From contig NZ_DITB01000037.1 of the NCBI RefSeq assembly GCF_002422095.1, positions 1 through 6,592 of the forward strand: a DNA stretch of 6,592 bases. The letters are read 5' to 3'. Origin of the DNA: Flavobacterium sp. UBA6195. Its GTDB lineage: Bacteria; Bacteroidota; Bacteroidia; Flavobacteriales; Flavobacteriaceae. The stretch's first letter is position 1. Every line of letters starts with the position of its first letter. Below are positions 1 through 6,153 of the stretch, piece after piece. Below the pieces are notes generated by a model. It was not told where the DNA came from. It searched no databases and saw only the letters and a program-made list of their open reading frames with translations. The position numbers and the translations under genes are program-made.

Positions 1-76
1 AAACAGATTTACTGGAAAAATAATTACTTTTACTCATCGTATTTTGTATGTCAAAACACAAATTTACGATTCTTTT

Positions 77-104
77 AAAGAAGCCATCTTTTGGCTTCTT
101 TTTT
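77..104 (+). terminator. Intrinsic terminator near the left edge
   Basis: A perfect 10-bp stem (77-86 pairing with 92-101) carries a GAAGCCA/TGGCTTC core, has a 5-nt loop, and runs into an unbroken T tract through 104. This is a textbook rho-independent terminator reading left to right. It probably ends a gene lying mostly outside the window: one frame at the left edge reads T-D-L-L-E-K and stops at 21-23, a plausible C-terminus, although six residues cannot prove it. The downstream gene's first ATG lies only 12 nt past the T tract, so that gene has no room for its own promoter unless transcription reads through the terminator. Confidence 0.75.
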
Positions 105-115
105 ATCGGACAACA

Positions 116-679
116 ATGAAAAAGAATATTGAAAAAGTAATGTTTTATCACTTAATTATATGCACTAAAGCACATATAACTTACGATTATGATTTATTTG
201 ATAAACATTACAAAGAATTAGTAACCTTAAATTTAGAATCAAAAGAAATTCATCATTTATTGCAAATGAGATGGTTAGGGGTTCAGTTATTACATCACTA
301 CAAAATAAATGATTTAGAAAAAATAAATTTAATTTGTAGAACAATACTCAAGAGTAACGCTGTAAAATCAAAAGATTCTGGCAATAGAATAAGTTGTATT
401 TTCATGATTAGTCAGTATCTACACAAAGTTAAAGAATATGAAAATATAATAAAACTATTTGAAGAGAAATCGATAAAATATTCCAATATTCTTGGCTATT
501 GGGCTGATTTGAATTATAATCAATTAAAAGTATATTACACAAATGCACTTGTTAAAACGAATCAAAAAGAGAAAGCTCTAATTTACTTTAAAGAAATAAA
601 GCCCAACAAATTTGATCTAAATTTTAAAAATGATATAGAAAATATATACAGTGAATTAACTGTAAATTTTGAATATTGA
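116..679 (+). CDS. Unrecognised helical protein with TPR-like repeats
   Basis: I do not recognise a named family. Read from the ATG at 116 the protein has 187 residues, is rich in Lys, Asn, Ile and Tyr, and looks entirely alpha-helical. Its second half resembles degenerate tetratricopeptide repeats: a segment around YLHKVKEYENIIKLFEE, and near the end YTNALVKTNQKEKALIYF. Such folds usually mediate protein contacts. It has no signal peptide, enzymatic motif or clear membrane span. The start is uncertain. The same frame stays open to the left edge, so the gene could be a partial copy of a longer one, but that extension would translate straight through the terminator at 77-104. ATG 116 (start MKKNIEKV) was therefore preferred over an in-frame TTG at 44. 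The stop lies 10 bp before the transporter's ATG, which suggests co-transcription. The sequence is markedly more AT-rich than the genes from 1918 onward. Confidence 0.5.
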   Translation: MKKNIEKVMFYHLIICTKAHITYDYDLFDKHYKELVTLNLESKEIHHLLQMRWLGVQLLHHYKINDLEKINLICRTILKSNAVKSKDSGNRISCIFMISQYLHKVKEYENIIKLFEEKSIKYSNILGYWADLNYNQLKVYYTNALVKTNQKEKALIYFKEIKPNKFDLNFKNDIENIYSELTVNFEY

Positions 680-689
680 AATTAAAATT

Positions 690-1541
690 ATGATTTTTAT
701 CTTATTATCTATTTTACTTTTTTCGTTCAATAATGTCTTATGGAAAAAAAACCTTAAAGATACTTCAATTTCATTTTTAATAAGTTACAGAGCTTTTTTC
801 ACAAGCATTATTTCACTAATATTATTTTTAACAAACTCAGATTTTAATAATATTATTAATTCTTCTATTATAAAAATAACCGTAGGTTCAATATTTGGAG
901 CAATTGGTTTATATTGTATGTTATTTATAATAAAAAAGTCTTCCTTGCGCTGGATTGGTATTTATAATTTATTCGGTGTTATTTTTACAGGCATTTATTT
1001 ACACTTTTTCGAAAACATTGAAATAAACAACTTCTTATTTGGAATAGTATTAATCATGTCTGGATTTATATTACATCTATATAAAAATCAAGAACCAAAT
1101 CTAAAATTAGAAATGAAACAGCATTTTTATCTAATCGTGATGACGTTAGGATTTGGTATTTCATCAATACTTCATTGGAAAAATATTGAAACAAATGTTC
1201 CAATACTTTTTATAATTTCAAATCAAGAAATAGTGGTATTTCTCTTATTTTCTTCAGTTAACATAAGATATGAAAGAACTATTATCAAAATAAAAAATTT
1301 AAAGTTGTATTTTACTAGAGTAATTATTATGGCTTTAATACTGTTTTTTGCCTTATTGTTTAGTTTTAAAGGTTTAAAAACAACTAATCCTCTTATTACT
1401 AGCGCTTTGTTTTTAATTGGTCCTATATTAACAATTACTTTGGGTAACATATATTTTCAAGAGAAATTAACTTTTAAAAATTTAATATCAATTATAATTA
1501 TTTTAATTGGTGCTTTTGTCGTACATCTCAGTATTGTTTGA
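690..1541 (+). CDS. EamA/DMT-superfamily transporter
   Basis: This is an integral inner-membrane protein of 283 residues, the usual size for the EamA (drug/metabolite transporter) family, with about ten hydrophobic helices spread over the whole length. The two-fold EamA repeat is visible. The first half opens with a helix ending in LWKKN, followed by SYRAFFTSIISLI. The second half ends with the family-typical arrangement of a GP-containing helix, a short acidic/basic turn (YFQEKLTFKN) and a last Ile-rich helix ending GAFVVHL. Members export or import small metabolites such as amino acids; the substrate cannot be read from the sequence. ATG 690 was chosen over an in-frame TTG at 669, which would overlap the upstream gene and add residues before the first helix. 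It probably shares a transcript with the TPR-like gene. The very low GC content is partly explained by Phe/Ile/Leu-rich membrane coding. Confidence 0.8.
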   Translation: MIFILLSILLFSFNNVLWKKNLKDTSISFLISYRAFFTSIISLILFLTNSDFNNIINSSIIKITVGSIFGAIGLYCMLFIIKKSSLRWIGIYNLFGVIFTGIYLHFFENIEINNFLFGIVLIMSGFILHLYKNQEPNLKLEMKQHFYLIVMTLGFGISSILHWKNIETNVPILFIISNQEIVVFLLFSSVNIRYERTIIKIKNLKLYFTRVIIMALILFFALLFSFKGLKTTNPLITSALFLIGPILTITLGNIYFQEKLTFKNLISIIIILIGAFVVHLSIV

Positions 1542-1603
1542 TACCAAAAAAATTCAATGATAATACTTCCTTTTAGATAAAACGAAAAACTAACAACGAA
1601 CTC

Positions 1604-1620
1604 AAAAAACTTTGTTTTTT
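1604..1620 (+). terminator. Weak AT-rich hairpin after the transporter gene
   Basis: AAAAAAC at 1604-1610 pairs with GTTTTTT at 1614-1620 around a 3-nt loop, about 60 bp past the transporter stop. The stem holds one G-C pair and the T run forms its own 3' arm, so it is a weak candidate for a (possibly bidirectional) terminator. No better one lies between 1542 and 1690, and I see nothing else in that stretch. Confidence 0.35.
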
Positions 1621-1686
1621 CAAAATCACTTCAATTAGATTACTAAATATAAAACAGAAGTAATTTTTTTATCTCATTAGTTTACT

Positions 1687-1694
1687 TAACTTTG
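1687..1694 (+). promoter_or_regulatory. Bacteroidota-type -7 promoter element
   Basis: TAACTTTG is an exact match to the Bacteroidota primary sigma -7 consensus TAnnTTTG. A T run at about 1666-1672 lies roughly where the -33 element is expected, but no clean TTG is present there. The predicted transcription start is near 1701, giving a leader of about 215 nt before the ATG at 1918. It is the best promoter match I found in the window. Confidence 0.6.
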
Positions 1695-1700
1695 TACAGA

Positions 1701-1850
1701 ATTTAAAAACTAGCTTTTGAGATATAACGTTTCAAATATTATTTCCATTTCAAGAACTACTTCAAAAAAAGTAGTATTCTCACACAGCAAGGCCTTTATC
1801 AATTAGGCCTCCGTCTACCCTATTCCTAATTCTCAGACGGAGGATTTTTA
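1701..1850 (+). ncRNA. Structured leader RNA or small RNA with terminator-like hairpin
   Basis: Downstream of the predicted start are three hairpins. ACTACT/AGTAGT pairs 1756-1761 with 1770-1775. AGGCCT/AGGCCT pairs 1790-1795 with 1805-1810. A strong 9-bp stem CCTCCGTCT/AGACGGAGG pairs 1808-1816 with 1835-1843 and is followed by a T5 run at 1845-1849. The second and third share bases 1808-1810 and cannot both form fully. In addition AATTAGG (1801-1807) is perfectly complementary to CCTAATT (1825-1831) in the loop of the third, giving a further competing or pseudoknotted pairing. Competing helices with a terminator-like end upstream of a metabolic operon suggest attenuation or a riboswitch-like element, or an independent RNA of about 150 nt. 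There is no ATG between 1701 and 1860, so a leader peptide with a normal start is unlikely. I do not recognise a known RNA family. Confidence 0.5.
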
Positions 1851-1873
1851 CTTAAAACATTTTCTATTCATTT

Positions 1874-1888
1874 CAGAAGTATCTTCTG
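1874..1888 (+). repeat. Small inverted repeat ahead of the glutamate-synthase-like gene
   Basis: CAGAAG (1874-1879) and CTTCTG (1883-1888) form a perfect 6-bp inverted repeat with a 3-nt spacer, 29 bp before the ATG at 1918. A T8 run follows at 1898-1905, but 9 nt away, so this is a poor terminator. It could be part of the leader structure or an operator half-pair; its role is unknown. Confidence 0.35.
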
Positions 1889-1917
1889 TAATCATTATTT
1901 TTTTTAATTCTAACATC

Positions 1918-3492
1918 ATGTCGCAAAAAAAACTTTTGGGAAAATTATATGCGCGTCATATAATTTGGTTAGTCACGTTATCATTTTTGATGGGAACTCT
2001 TTTTTTGGTTGCCTATTATAAAGTGCATCCAATTTTCTTATCAGCTCCTTTAGTAATGGTTATTTTAGTTACCATTGATAGTTTTCAATCCAAACATTCG
2101 GTACGCAGAAATTATCCATTGGTAGGACGTTTACGTTATCTGTTTGAATCGGTTCGTCCTGAATTTCGCCAGTACTTTTTTGAAGGTGAATTGGATGGAA
2201 AGCCTTTCAACAGAAGACAACGTTCCATAGTATATCAAAGAGCAAAGAACCAAAAGCAAACCATTTCATTTGGCATGCAAGACGAGCCCAATAGAATTGG
2301 TTATGAATGGGCAGCGCATTCAATTTATCCTAAAAAGAATGATTTTAGCCAATTCCGAGTAACCATTGGAAATTCACAGTGTTCAAAACCGTATAGTGCT
2401 AGTATTTTCAATATTAGCGCCATGAGTTATGGTGCTTTGAGTAAAACTGCCATTTCTTCTCTAAATGAAGGAGCTAAAATGGGAAATTTCGCTCACAATA
2501 CAGGAGAAGGCGGAATCAGTGATTACCACTTAAAAGGAGGCGATTTGATTTGGCAAATTGGAACAGGTTATTTTGGCTGTAGAGATGGAAAAGGACATTT
2601 TAATGACGCTCTTTTTGTGGAAAAAGCCAATTTAAAAGAAGTGAAAATGATTGAAATTAAACTATCGCAAGGTGCAAAACCAGGTCATGGTGGCTTACTT
2701 CCAGCTGAAAAAAACACACCGGAAATTGCCCGAATTAGAGCTTTAGAACCGCATACAACCGTACATTCGCCATCGGCACATACAGCATTTTCAAATGCTA
2801 CTGAGTTATTGTATTTCATACAAAAATTGCGAAACTTATCTAATGGAAAACCGATTGGATTTAAGATTTGTATTGGTAAAAAAGAAGAATTTACCGAAAT
2901 CTTAGAGGCAATGTTAATGACCAACATCCTTCCTGATTTCATTACCATTGATGGTGCTGAAGGTGGAACAGGAGCTGCTCCACTAGAATTCATTGATTAC
3001 ATGGGAATGGCTTTATCCGATGCACTTGTTTTTGCTCATAAATCGTTGTTGGATTTTGGTTTACGAAACGAAATTAAAATTCTGGCTTCAGGTAAAATCA
3101 TATCCGCTTTTGATATTGCTAAAAACATGTCTTTAGGAGCTGATGCTTGTTATAGCGCTCGCGGAATGATGTTTGCCTTAGGTTGTATTCAAGCCTTACA
3201 ATGCGATAGCGGAAAATGTCCGGTAGGGATTGCAACACAAGACAAATCACTTTACAAAGGTTTAGACATCACCGATAAACGCGTTCGTGTGGCGAATTTC
3301 CACAAAAATACGTTGAAAGCAGTAGCCGAATTCATAGGAGCCTGCGGATTTGAATCACCTGACCAGATAACGCCTGATACGTTCTTTAGAAGGGTAAATT
3401 ACAACACCAACTCAAACTTTAAAGATATTTATTTCACAAATTCAGAAACCAAAAGCAAAACATTAGATAAAGAAACTATATTCTTAAATTAA
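1918..3492 (+). CDS. Membrane-anchored FMN-binding glutamate synthase family protein
   Basis: The 524-residue protein carries the FMN/iron-sulfur core of glutamate synthase (GltB central domain) as a stand-alone unit. Residues 12-32 and 36-54 are two hydrophobic segments that would anchor it in the inner membrane. The catalytic barrel follows: NISAMSYGALS (165-175), NTGEGG (194-199), KLSQGAKPGHGG (248-259), the FMN-phosphate loop DGAEGGTGAAP (345-355) and ASGKI (390-394). Cys423, Cys429 and Cys434 repeat the C-x5-C-x4-C spacing that binds the [3Fe-4S] cluster in GltB and are followed by PVGIATQD. The N-terminal glutamine amidotransferase domain and the C-terminal GXGXG helix domain of full GltB are absent, so it should not release ammonia from glutamine itself. 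It may use ammonia, or have another substrate; the family is poorly characterised. ATG 1918 gives an intact first helix. It is followed after 6 bp by the Rnk-like gene and preceded by the structured leader. Confidence 0.88.
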   Translation: MSQKKLLGKLYARHIIWLVTLSFLMGTLFLVAYYKVHPIFLSAPLVMVILVTIDSFQSKHSVRRNYPLVGRLRYLFESVRPEFRQYFFEGELDGKPFNRRQRSIVYQRAKNQKQTISFGMQDEPNRIGYEWAAHSIYPKKNDFSQFRVTIGNSQCSKPYSASIFNISAMSYGALSKTAISSLNEGAKMGNFAHNTGEGGISDYHLKGGDLIWQIGTGYFGCRDGKGHFNDALFVEKANLKEVKMIEIKLSQGAKPGHGGLLPAEKNTPEIARIRALEPHTTVHSPSAHTAFSNATELLYFIQKLRNLSNGKPIGFKICIGKKEEFTEILEAMLMTNILPDFITIDGAEGGTGAAPLEFIDYMGMALSDALVFAHKSLLDFGLRNEIKILASGKIISAFDIAKNMSLGADACYSARGMMFALGCIQALQCDSGKCPVGIATQDKSLYKGLDITDKRVRVANFHKNTLKAVAEFIGACGFESPDQITPDTFFRRVNYNTNSNFKDIYFTNSETKSKTLDKETIFLN

Positions 3493-3498
3493 AATAAT

Positions 3499-3873
3499 AT
3501 GAAACCAATACCCAATTTTACAAAACACGATTTTAATCTTTTAAACGAAATGATTAAAAGCAATATTAATGTTTCCAATTCAAAAGATTTATTGCTTTTA
3601 AAACAAGAATTGGAAAGAGGAATCATTCACAAAGAAGAAGATGTGACAGAAAAATTCATCAAAATCAATTCCAATGTAGTCATTGAAGATTTAGAAACAA
3701 AAAGGGAAATGAAATTTCAAATCGTATTGCCTTCAATGGCCAATATCAAAGAACAAAAAGTATCTGTTTTAGCTACTTTATGTATTGCTGTAATTGGATT
3801 TAAAGAAAACGACGAAATCGAATGGGATTTACCTGGCGGAAAGAAAATGCTAAAGATTAAATCGATTGATTAA
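3499..3873 (+). CDS. GreA/GreB C-terminal-domain protein, Rnk-like
   Basis: This 124-residue protein resembles Rnk (regulator of nucleoside diphosphate kinase) and other small relatives of transcript-cleavage factors GreA/GreB. Residues 1-45 are a short helical region. From about residue 50 comes the FKBP-like GreA C-terminal domain: NSNVVIEDLETKREMKFQIV, a PSMANIKEQKVSVLATLCIAVIGF core, and the hallmark EIEWDLPGGKKMLKI near the end. In this family the domain contacts RNA polymerase near the secondary channel. The N-terminal helical part is too short to be a full GreA coiled coil, so true transcript cleavage is doubtful. It starts 6 bp after the glutamate-synthase-like gene, is almost certainly co-transcribed with it, and is followed by a strong terminator. 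A functional link to its partner is not evident from the sequence. Confidence 0.78.
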   Translation: MKPIPNFTKHDFNLLNEMIKSNINVSNSKDLLLLKQELERGIIHKEEDVTEKFIKINSNVVIEDLETKREMKFQIVLPSMANIKEQKVSVLATLCIAVIGFKENDEIEWDLPGGKKMLKIKSID

Positions 3874-3878
3874 ATACT

Positions 3879-3905
3879 AAAACACCCTTATGCGGTGTTT
3901 TTTTT
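3879..3905 (+). terminator. Terminator of the glutamate-synthase-like/Rnk-like operon
   Basis: AAAACACC (3879-3886) pairs with GGTGTTTT (3894-3901) around a 7-nt loop, and the T tract continues to 3905, six bases after the Rnk-like stop. It is a clear rho-independent terminator. It overlaps the stop codon of the convergent minus-strand gene (3904-3906) and, read on the other strand, is followed by a short T run, so it may serve both directions. Confidence 0.82.
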
Positions 3906-4251
3906 ATTTAAACAAATCAACAATAAATATGACTAAAATTAGTAGCCCAACGACTATCAAAAAAACCGAAAAGTAAAATTTTTGAACTTTTGTTTCTTCT
4001 CTATAATCTGACATTAAAATAGTTTCGGTACTGGCTATAATTTCATTATCAATTAGAATTTTATCAATAATAACTCTGTCTTTATCCAACAAAAAGAATA
4101 GAGTTCCATTACTGATATCAGAGTTTTCATTACTATTATGATAGAAGTCTATATCATTTTCAAGTAACAAATTTTCAAAAAGAATATAATCTTTGAATAA
4201 AACATTGAGCTTAAAATGGTCTTGAAATTTTACTTCTGCAGAATTTGCCAT
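3904..4251 (-). CDS. Small protein with a C-terminal membrane anchor
   Basis: I do not recognise the family. The product has 115 residues. About 90 residues of soluble, acidic sequence (rich in Asp, Glu and Asn, with hydrophobic beta-like runs such as GTLFFLLDKDRVIIDKILID) are followed by one strong hydrophobic helix at about 93-112 and a short DLFK tail. This layout fits a tail-anchored inner-membrane protein whose N-terminal domain faces the cytoplasm. No catalytic motif or cysteine pair is visible. ATG 4251 (start MANSAEVKF) was preferred over an in-frame TTG at 4257 just upstream. It begins 6 bp after the stop of the exported-protein gene and most likely shares its transcript. The two may act together at the membrane, but this rests on position only. 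Its end overlaps the bidirectional terminator at 3879-3905. Confidence 0.65.
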   Translation of the reverse strand: MANSAEVKFQDHFKLNVLFKDYILFENLLLENDIDFYHNSNENSDISNGTLFFLLDKDRVIIDKILIDNEIIASTETILMSDYREETKVQKFYFSVFLIVVGLLILVIFIVDLFK

Positions 4252-4257
4252 GATCAA

Positions 4258-4761
4258 TTACTTTCTCTCCAATACCACTTCAATCGGATTATTACTTCTT
4301 GGCCCGAAAGTTCTCGCTTGGCGTTCATTTTCACTGGAACATAAAATGTACATATTAAAAGCTTGCAATTGCACTAATTGGGCTTTAAACTTCCCATTAG
4401 TATCTTCAATTTTAATATAAAATTCTTCTGCAGGAAACGTATTCGTTACCGAAAGCAAATAGGTATCACCGGCATAAGGAAAAAACCATTTCTCAGTTTC
4501 GTTTTGCTTACTAATTAAATGATTTCTAGTAAAAACTAAAGCTTGGTTGCCGTATTTCCAGCTGTATTTATTGTTCTCATTGATGACTTCTTCACCTTTT
4601 TCGTTGACTAATGTAATTTTCAAATCGGGAATATTATCTGATTTTCCTTCTTCATGAACTTTTACTACCAAATAAGAGGTAAAATCAAAGCCACAATGCG
4701 GCACTTGCCCTAATGAGAACAAAGAGAAAAGAAGAAAGAAAAATGATAATTTGATTTTCAT
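4258..4761 (-). CDS. Exported hypothetical protein
   Basis: No family is recognised. The 167-residue product begins with a clear Sec signal peptide: MKIK, a Phe/Leu-rich core, and SLGQ at about residues 16-19, a cleavage-site pattern common in Flavobacteriia. The mature part looks beta-rich, with a stretch like the Ig/carboxypeptidase-regulatory type (DLKITLVNEKGEEV) and a later GDTYLLSVTNTFPAEEFYIKIED region. Two cysteines, Cys23 and Cys141, could form a disulfide after export. There is no lipobox cysteine at the signal-peptide end, so it is probably periplasmic or secreted rather than a lipoprotein. ATG 4761 was chosen because the in-frame TTG at 4800 would place 13 residues before the signal peptide. 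A near-consensus -7 element (CATTTTTG, minus strand 4786-4793) lies just upstream. It is the first gene of a two-gene minus-strand unit. Confidence 0.65.
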   Translation of the reverse strand: MKIKLSFFFLLFSLFSLGQVPHCGFDFTSYLVVKVHEEGKSDNIPDLKITLVNEKGEEVINENNKYSWKYGNQALVFTRNHLISKQNETEKWFFPYAGDTYLLSVTNTFPAEEFYIKIEDTNGKFKAQLVQLQAFNMYILCSSENERQARTFGPRSNNPIEVVLERK

Positions 4762-4894
4762 AGCCTTGATTTGTTGGTAAAAATACAAAAATGATACCAA
4801 AATAATTTAAAAGCTATCTTACGATTTTAAAACTTTACTTCTTTTAAAAAGTTAAAAAGAAACTTTCATCTACTTTATTTGCATTTCATAGGCC

Positions 4895-4908
4895 ATTAAG
4901 CACTTAAT
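4895..4908. repeat. Palindrome in the cas1 upstream region
   Basis: ATTAAG (4895-4900) and CTTAAT (4903-4908) form a perfect inverted repeat with a 2-bp spacer. It lies 13 bp downstream of a weak promoter-like element (TTTATTTG at 4874-4881, one mismatch to TAnnTTTG), so it would sit just at or after a transcription start for cas1. The shape suits an operator for a dimeric regulator, but AT palindromes are frequent at this composition. Confidence 0.35.
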
Positions 4909-4914
4909 CACCTA

Positions 4915-4939
4915 ATTTTTAATACTTTAAATTAAAAAT
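4915..4939. repeat. Nine-bp AT inverted repeat just before cas1
   Basis: ATTTTTAAT (4915-4923) and ATTAAAAAT (4931-4939) are perfectly complementary with a 7-nt spacer, ending 9 bp before the cas1 ATG. In RNA it would form an all A-U hairpin covering the region where ribosomes load; in DNA it could be an operator. Either could limit cas1-cas2 expression. Without experiment it is only a notable symmetry. Confidence 0.4.
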
Positions 4940-4948
4940 ATCTAGAAA

Positions 4949-5833
4949 ATGCTAAAAAAATCAATACTCTTAGAAAATAAAGCTTCTATTTCCACTAAAA
5001 ATCTACAGCTTGTAATTAAAACCGAAACAAGAGAAAGTACAATTCCAATTGAAGATATTGGCTACCTAGTTATAGATCATCCTGAAATATATTTGAGCAT
5101 TCCTGCTTTAAACTTATTAATTGATAACAATACAGCTGTTATTATCTGTAATACCAACCATTTGCCAAATGGAATGTTCTTAAACCTCAACAGCCATCAC
5201 ATTCAACAAGAAATTTTTAAAAATCAAATCAATGCGAGTGCTCCACTAAAAAAACAACTTTGGCAACAAACGATTACAGAAAAAATTACGAACCAAGGAA
5301 TATTACTCCAAAAAATAACTTTAAAAACTAATAATTTTGATTTTTTAGCATCTAAAGTATTAAGCGGAGATAGTTCTAACATGGAGGGAGTAGCCGCTAA
5401 CTTTTATTGGAAATCTTTTTTTGAACACAACTTCAAAAGAGAACGATTTGGAGATTATCCAAATAATTTCCTAAATTATGGTTATGCCATATTAAGAGCT
5501 GCAACCGCAAGAGCGCTTTCAGGAAGTGGATTATTGAATACCTTAGGAATACATCACAAAAGTAAATATAATGCTTTTGCTTTGGCTGATGATATAATGG
5601 AACCTTTTCGACCAATTGTAGATGAAAAAGTAGCCGAAATCATGCAAAACTATTCAGAACAAGAATTGAATACAGCAATCAAAGCCGAACTTTTACAAAT
5701 CTTAACCCGAACGGTTTATTTTAAGGAAGAAAAAAGTCCATTAATGGTAGCGCTACAAAAAACGGCAAGTTCCTTACAACAATGTTATACAGGAGAACGA
5801 AAAAAAATTAAATATCCCAAATTATGGAACTAA
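4949..5833 (+). CDS. cas1: CRISPR-associated endonuclease Cas1, type II (II-C-like)
   Basis: Cas1 is the metal-dependent integrase that, as a complex with Cas2, inserts new spacers at the leader end of a CRISPR array. The 294-residue length is normal for type II Cas1. Residues 1-75 form the beta-rich N-terminal domain, and the rest the helical catalytic domain. The metal-binding residues expected for the family are present: Glu146 in GDSSNMEGVAANFYW, His203 (next to His202) in LGIHHKSKYNAF, and Glu218 in ADDIMEPFRP. The conserved helix NYGYAILRAATARAL (176-190) precedes the histidine. Nothing appears truncated, so the enzyme should be active. The ATG at 4949 fits the usual N-terminus. The gene overlaps cas2 by 10 bp. 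In most II-C loci cas9 lies directly upstream; here the upstream neighbour is a divergent exported-protein gene. Cas9 would normally guide PAM choice during spacer capture, so it must be supplied from elsewhere if this module is active. Confidence 0.95.
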   Translation: MLKKSILLENKASISTKNLQLVIKTETRESTIPIEDIGYLVIDHPEIYLSIPALNLLIDNNTAVIICNTNHLPNGMFLNLNSHHIQQEIFKNQINASAPLKKQLWQQTITEKITNQGILLQKITLKTNNFDFLASKVLSGDSSNMEGVAANFYWKSFFEHNFKRERFGDYPNNFLNYGYAILRAATARALSGSGLLNTLGIHHKSKYNAFALADDIMEPFRPIVDEKVAEIMQNYSEQELNTAIKAELLQILTRTVYFKEEKSPLMVALQKTASSLQQCYTGERKKIKYPKLWN

Positions 5834-6153
5834 ATGGATACCGTATTATGTGGCTATTTGTATTTTTTGACTTACCAACCGAAACCAAAAAAGACCGAAG
5901 AAACGCTTCGGGATTTAGAAATAATCTTTTGAAAGATGGTTTTAGTATGATGCAATATTCGGTCTATGTACGTCATTGTGCCAGTAGTGAAAGTGCCGAT
6001 GTACACGAAAAAAGAATTCACAACTTATTACCGCCACTCGGAAAAGTGAGTGTCTTGCGAATAACCGATAAACAATTTGGAAATATTTTAAATTTTTGGG
6101 GTAAAGCCGAAGTACCAAAAGAACCACAACCTACGCAATTAGAATTGTTTTAA
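5824..6153 (+). CDS. cas2: CRISPR-associated protein Cas2, type II (II-C-like)
   Basis: Cas2 is the small ferredoxin-fold protein that bridges two Cas1 dimers and positions the protospacer during integration. The 109-residue product shows the first beta strand MWLFVFFDLPTET with the conserved Asp16, followed by the type II pattern FRNNLLKDGFSMMQYSVYVRHC, LPPLGKVSVLRITDKQFGNI, and the QLELF end common in Bacteroidota type II Cas2. It appears full length. Its ATG lies inside the last codons of cas1 (10-bp overlap), so the two are probably translationally coupled and made in equal amounts. I see no terminator after the stop. The last 15 bp overlap the end of a convergent transposase gene, so cas1-cas2 transcription would run antisense into it. 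Confidence 0.94.
   Translation: MELNGYRIMWLFVFFDLPTETKKDRRNASGFRNNLLKDGFSMMQYSVYVRHCASSESADVHEKRIHNLLPPLGKVSVLRITDKQFGNILNFWGKAEVPKEPQPTQLELF

Noticed and set aside
1..23. 3' end of an upstream gene (frame reading TDLLEK then stop)
   Set aside because: Plausible and consistent with the terminator at 77-104, but six residues are too few to call a gene.
44..115. Possible start of the TPR-like gene at the TTG at 44
   Set aside because: It is a TTG, and translation from it would cross the intrinsic terminator at 77-104; ATG 116 is more likely unless the gene extends beyond the left edge.
1223..1450. Open frame on the minus strand
   Set aside because: It lies wholly antisense within the transporter gene, whose ten-helix pattern supports the plus strand; the product resembles no family I know.
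1741..1860. Leader peptide for classical amino-acid attenuation
   Set aside because: No ATG occurs between 1701 and 1860 and no run of regulatory codons is apparent.
2685..2993. Open frame on the minus strand
   Set aside because: It is antisense to the conserved FMN-binding motifs of the glutamate-synthase-like gene.
4762..4948. Possible cas9 remnant, tracrRNA or CRISPR repeat upstream of cas1
   Set aside because: No Cas9-like C-terminal coding, no repeated unit and no terminator-ended small RNA is visible; without the array's repeat sequence an anti-repeat cannot be tested.
5433..5615. Open frame on the minus strand inside cas1
   Set aside because: It is antisense to the catalytic domain of Cas1 and has no protein-like features.
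5942..6127. Open frame on the minus strand inside cas2
   Set aside because: It is antisense to conserved Cas2 coding sequence.
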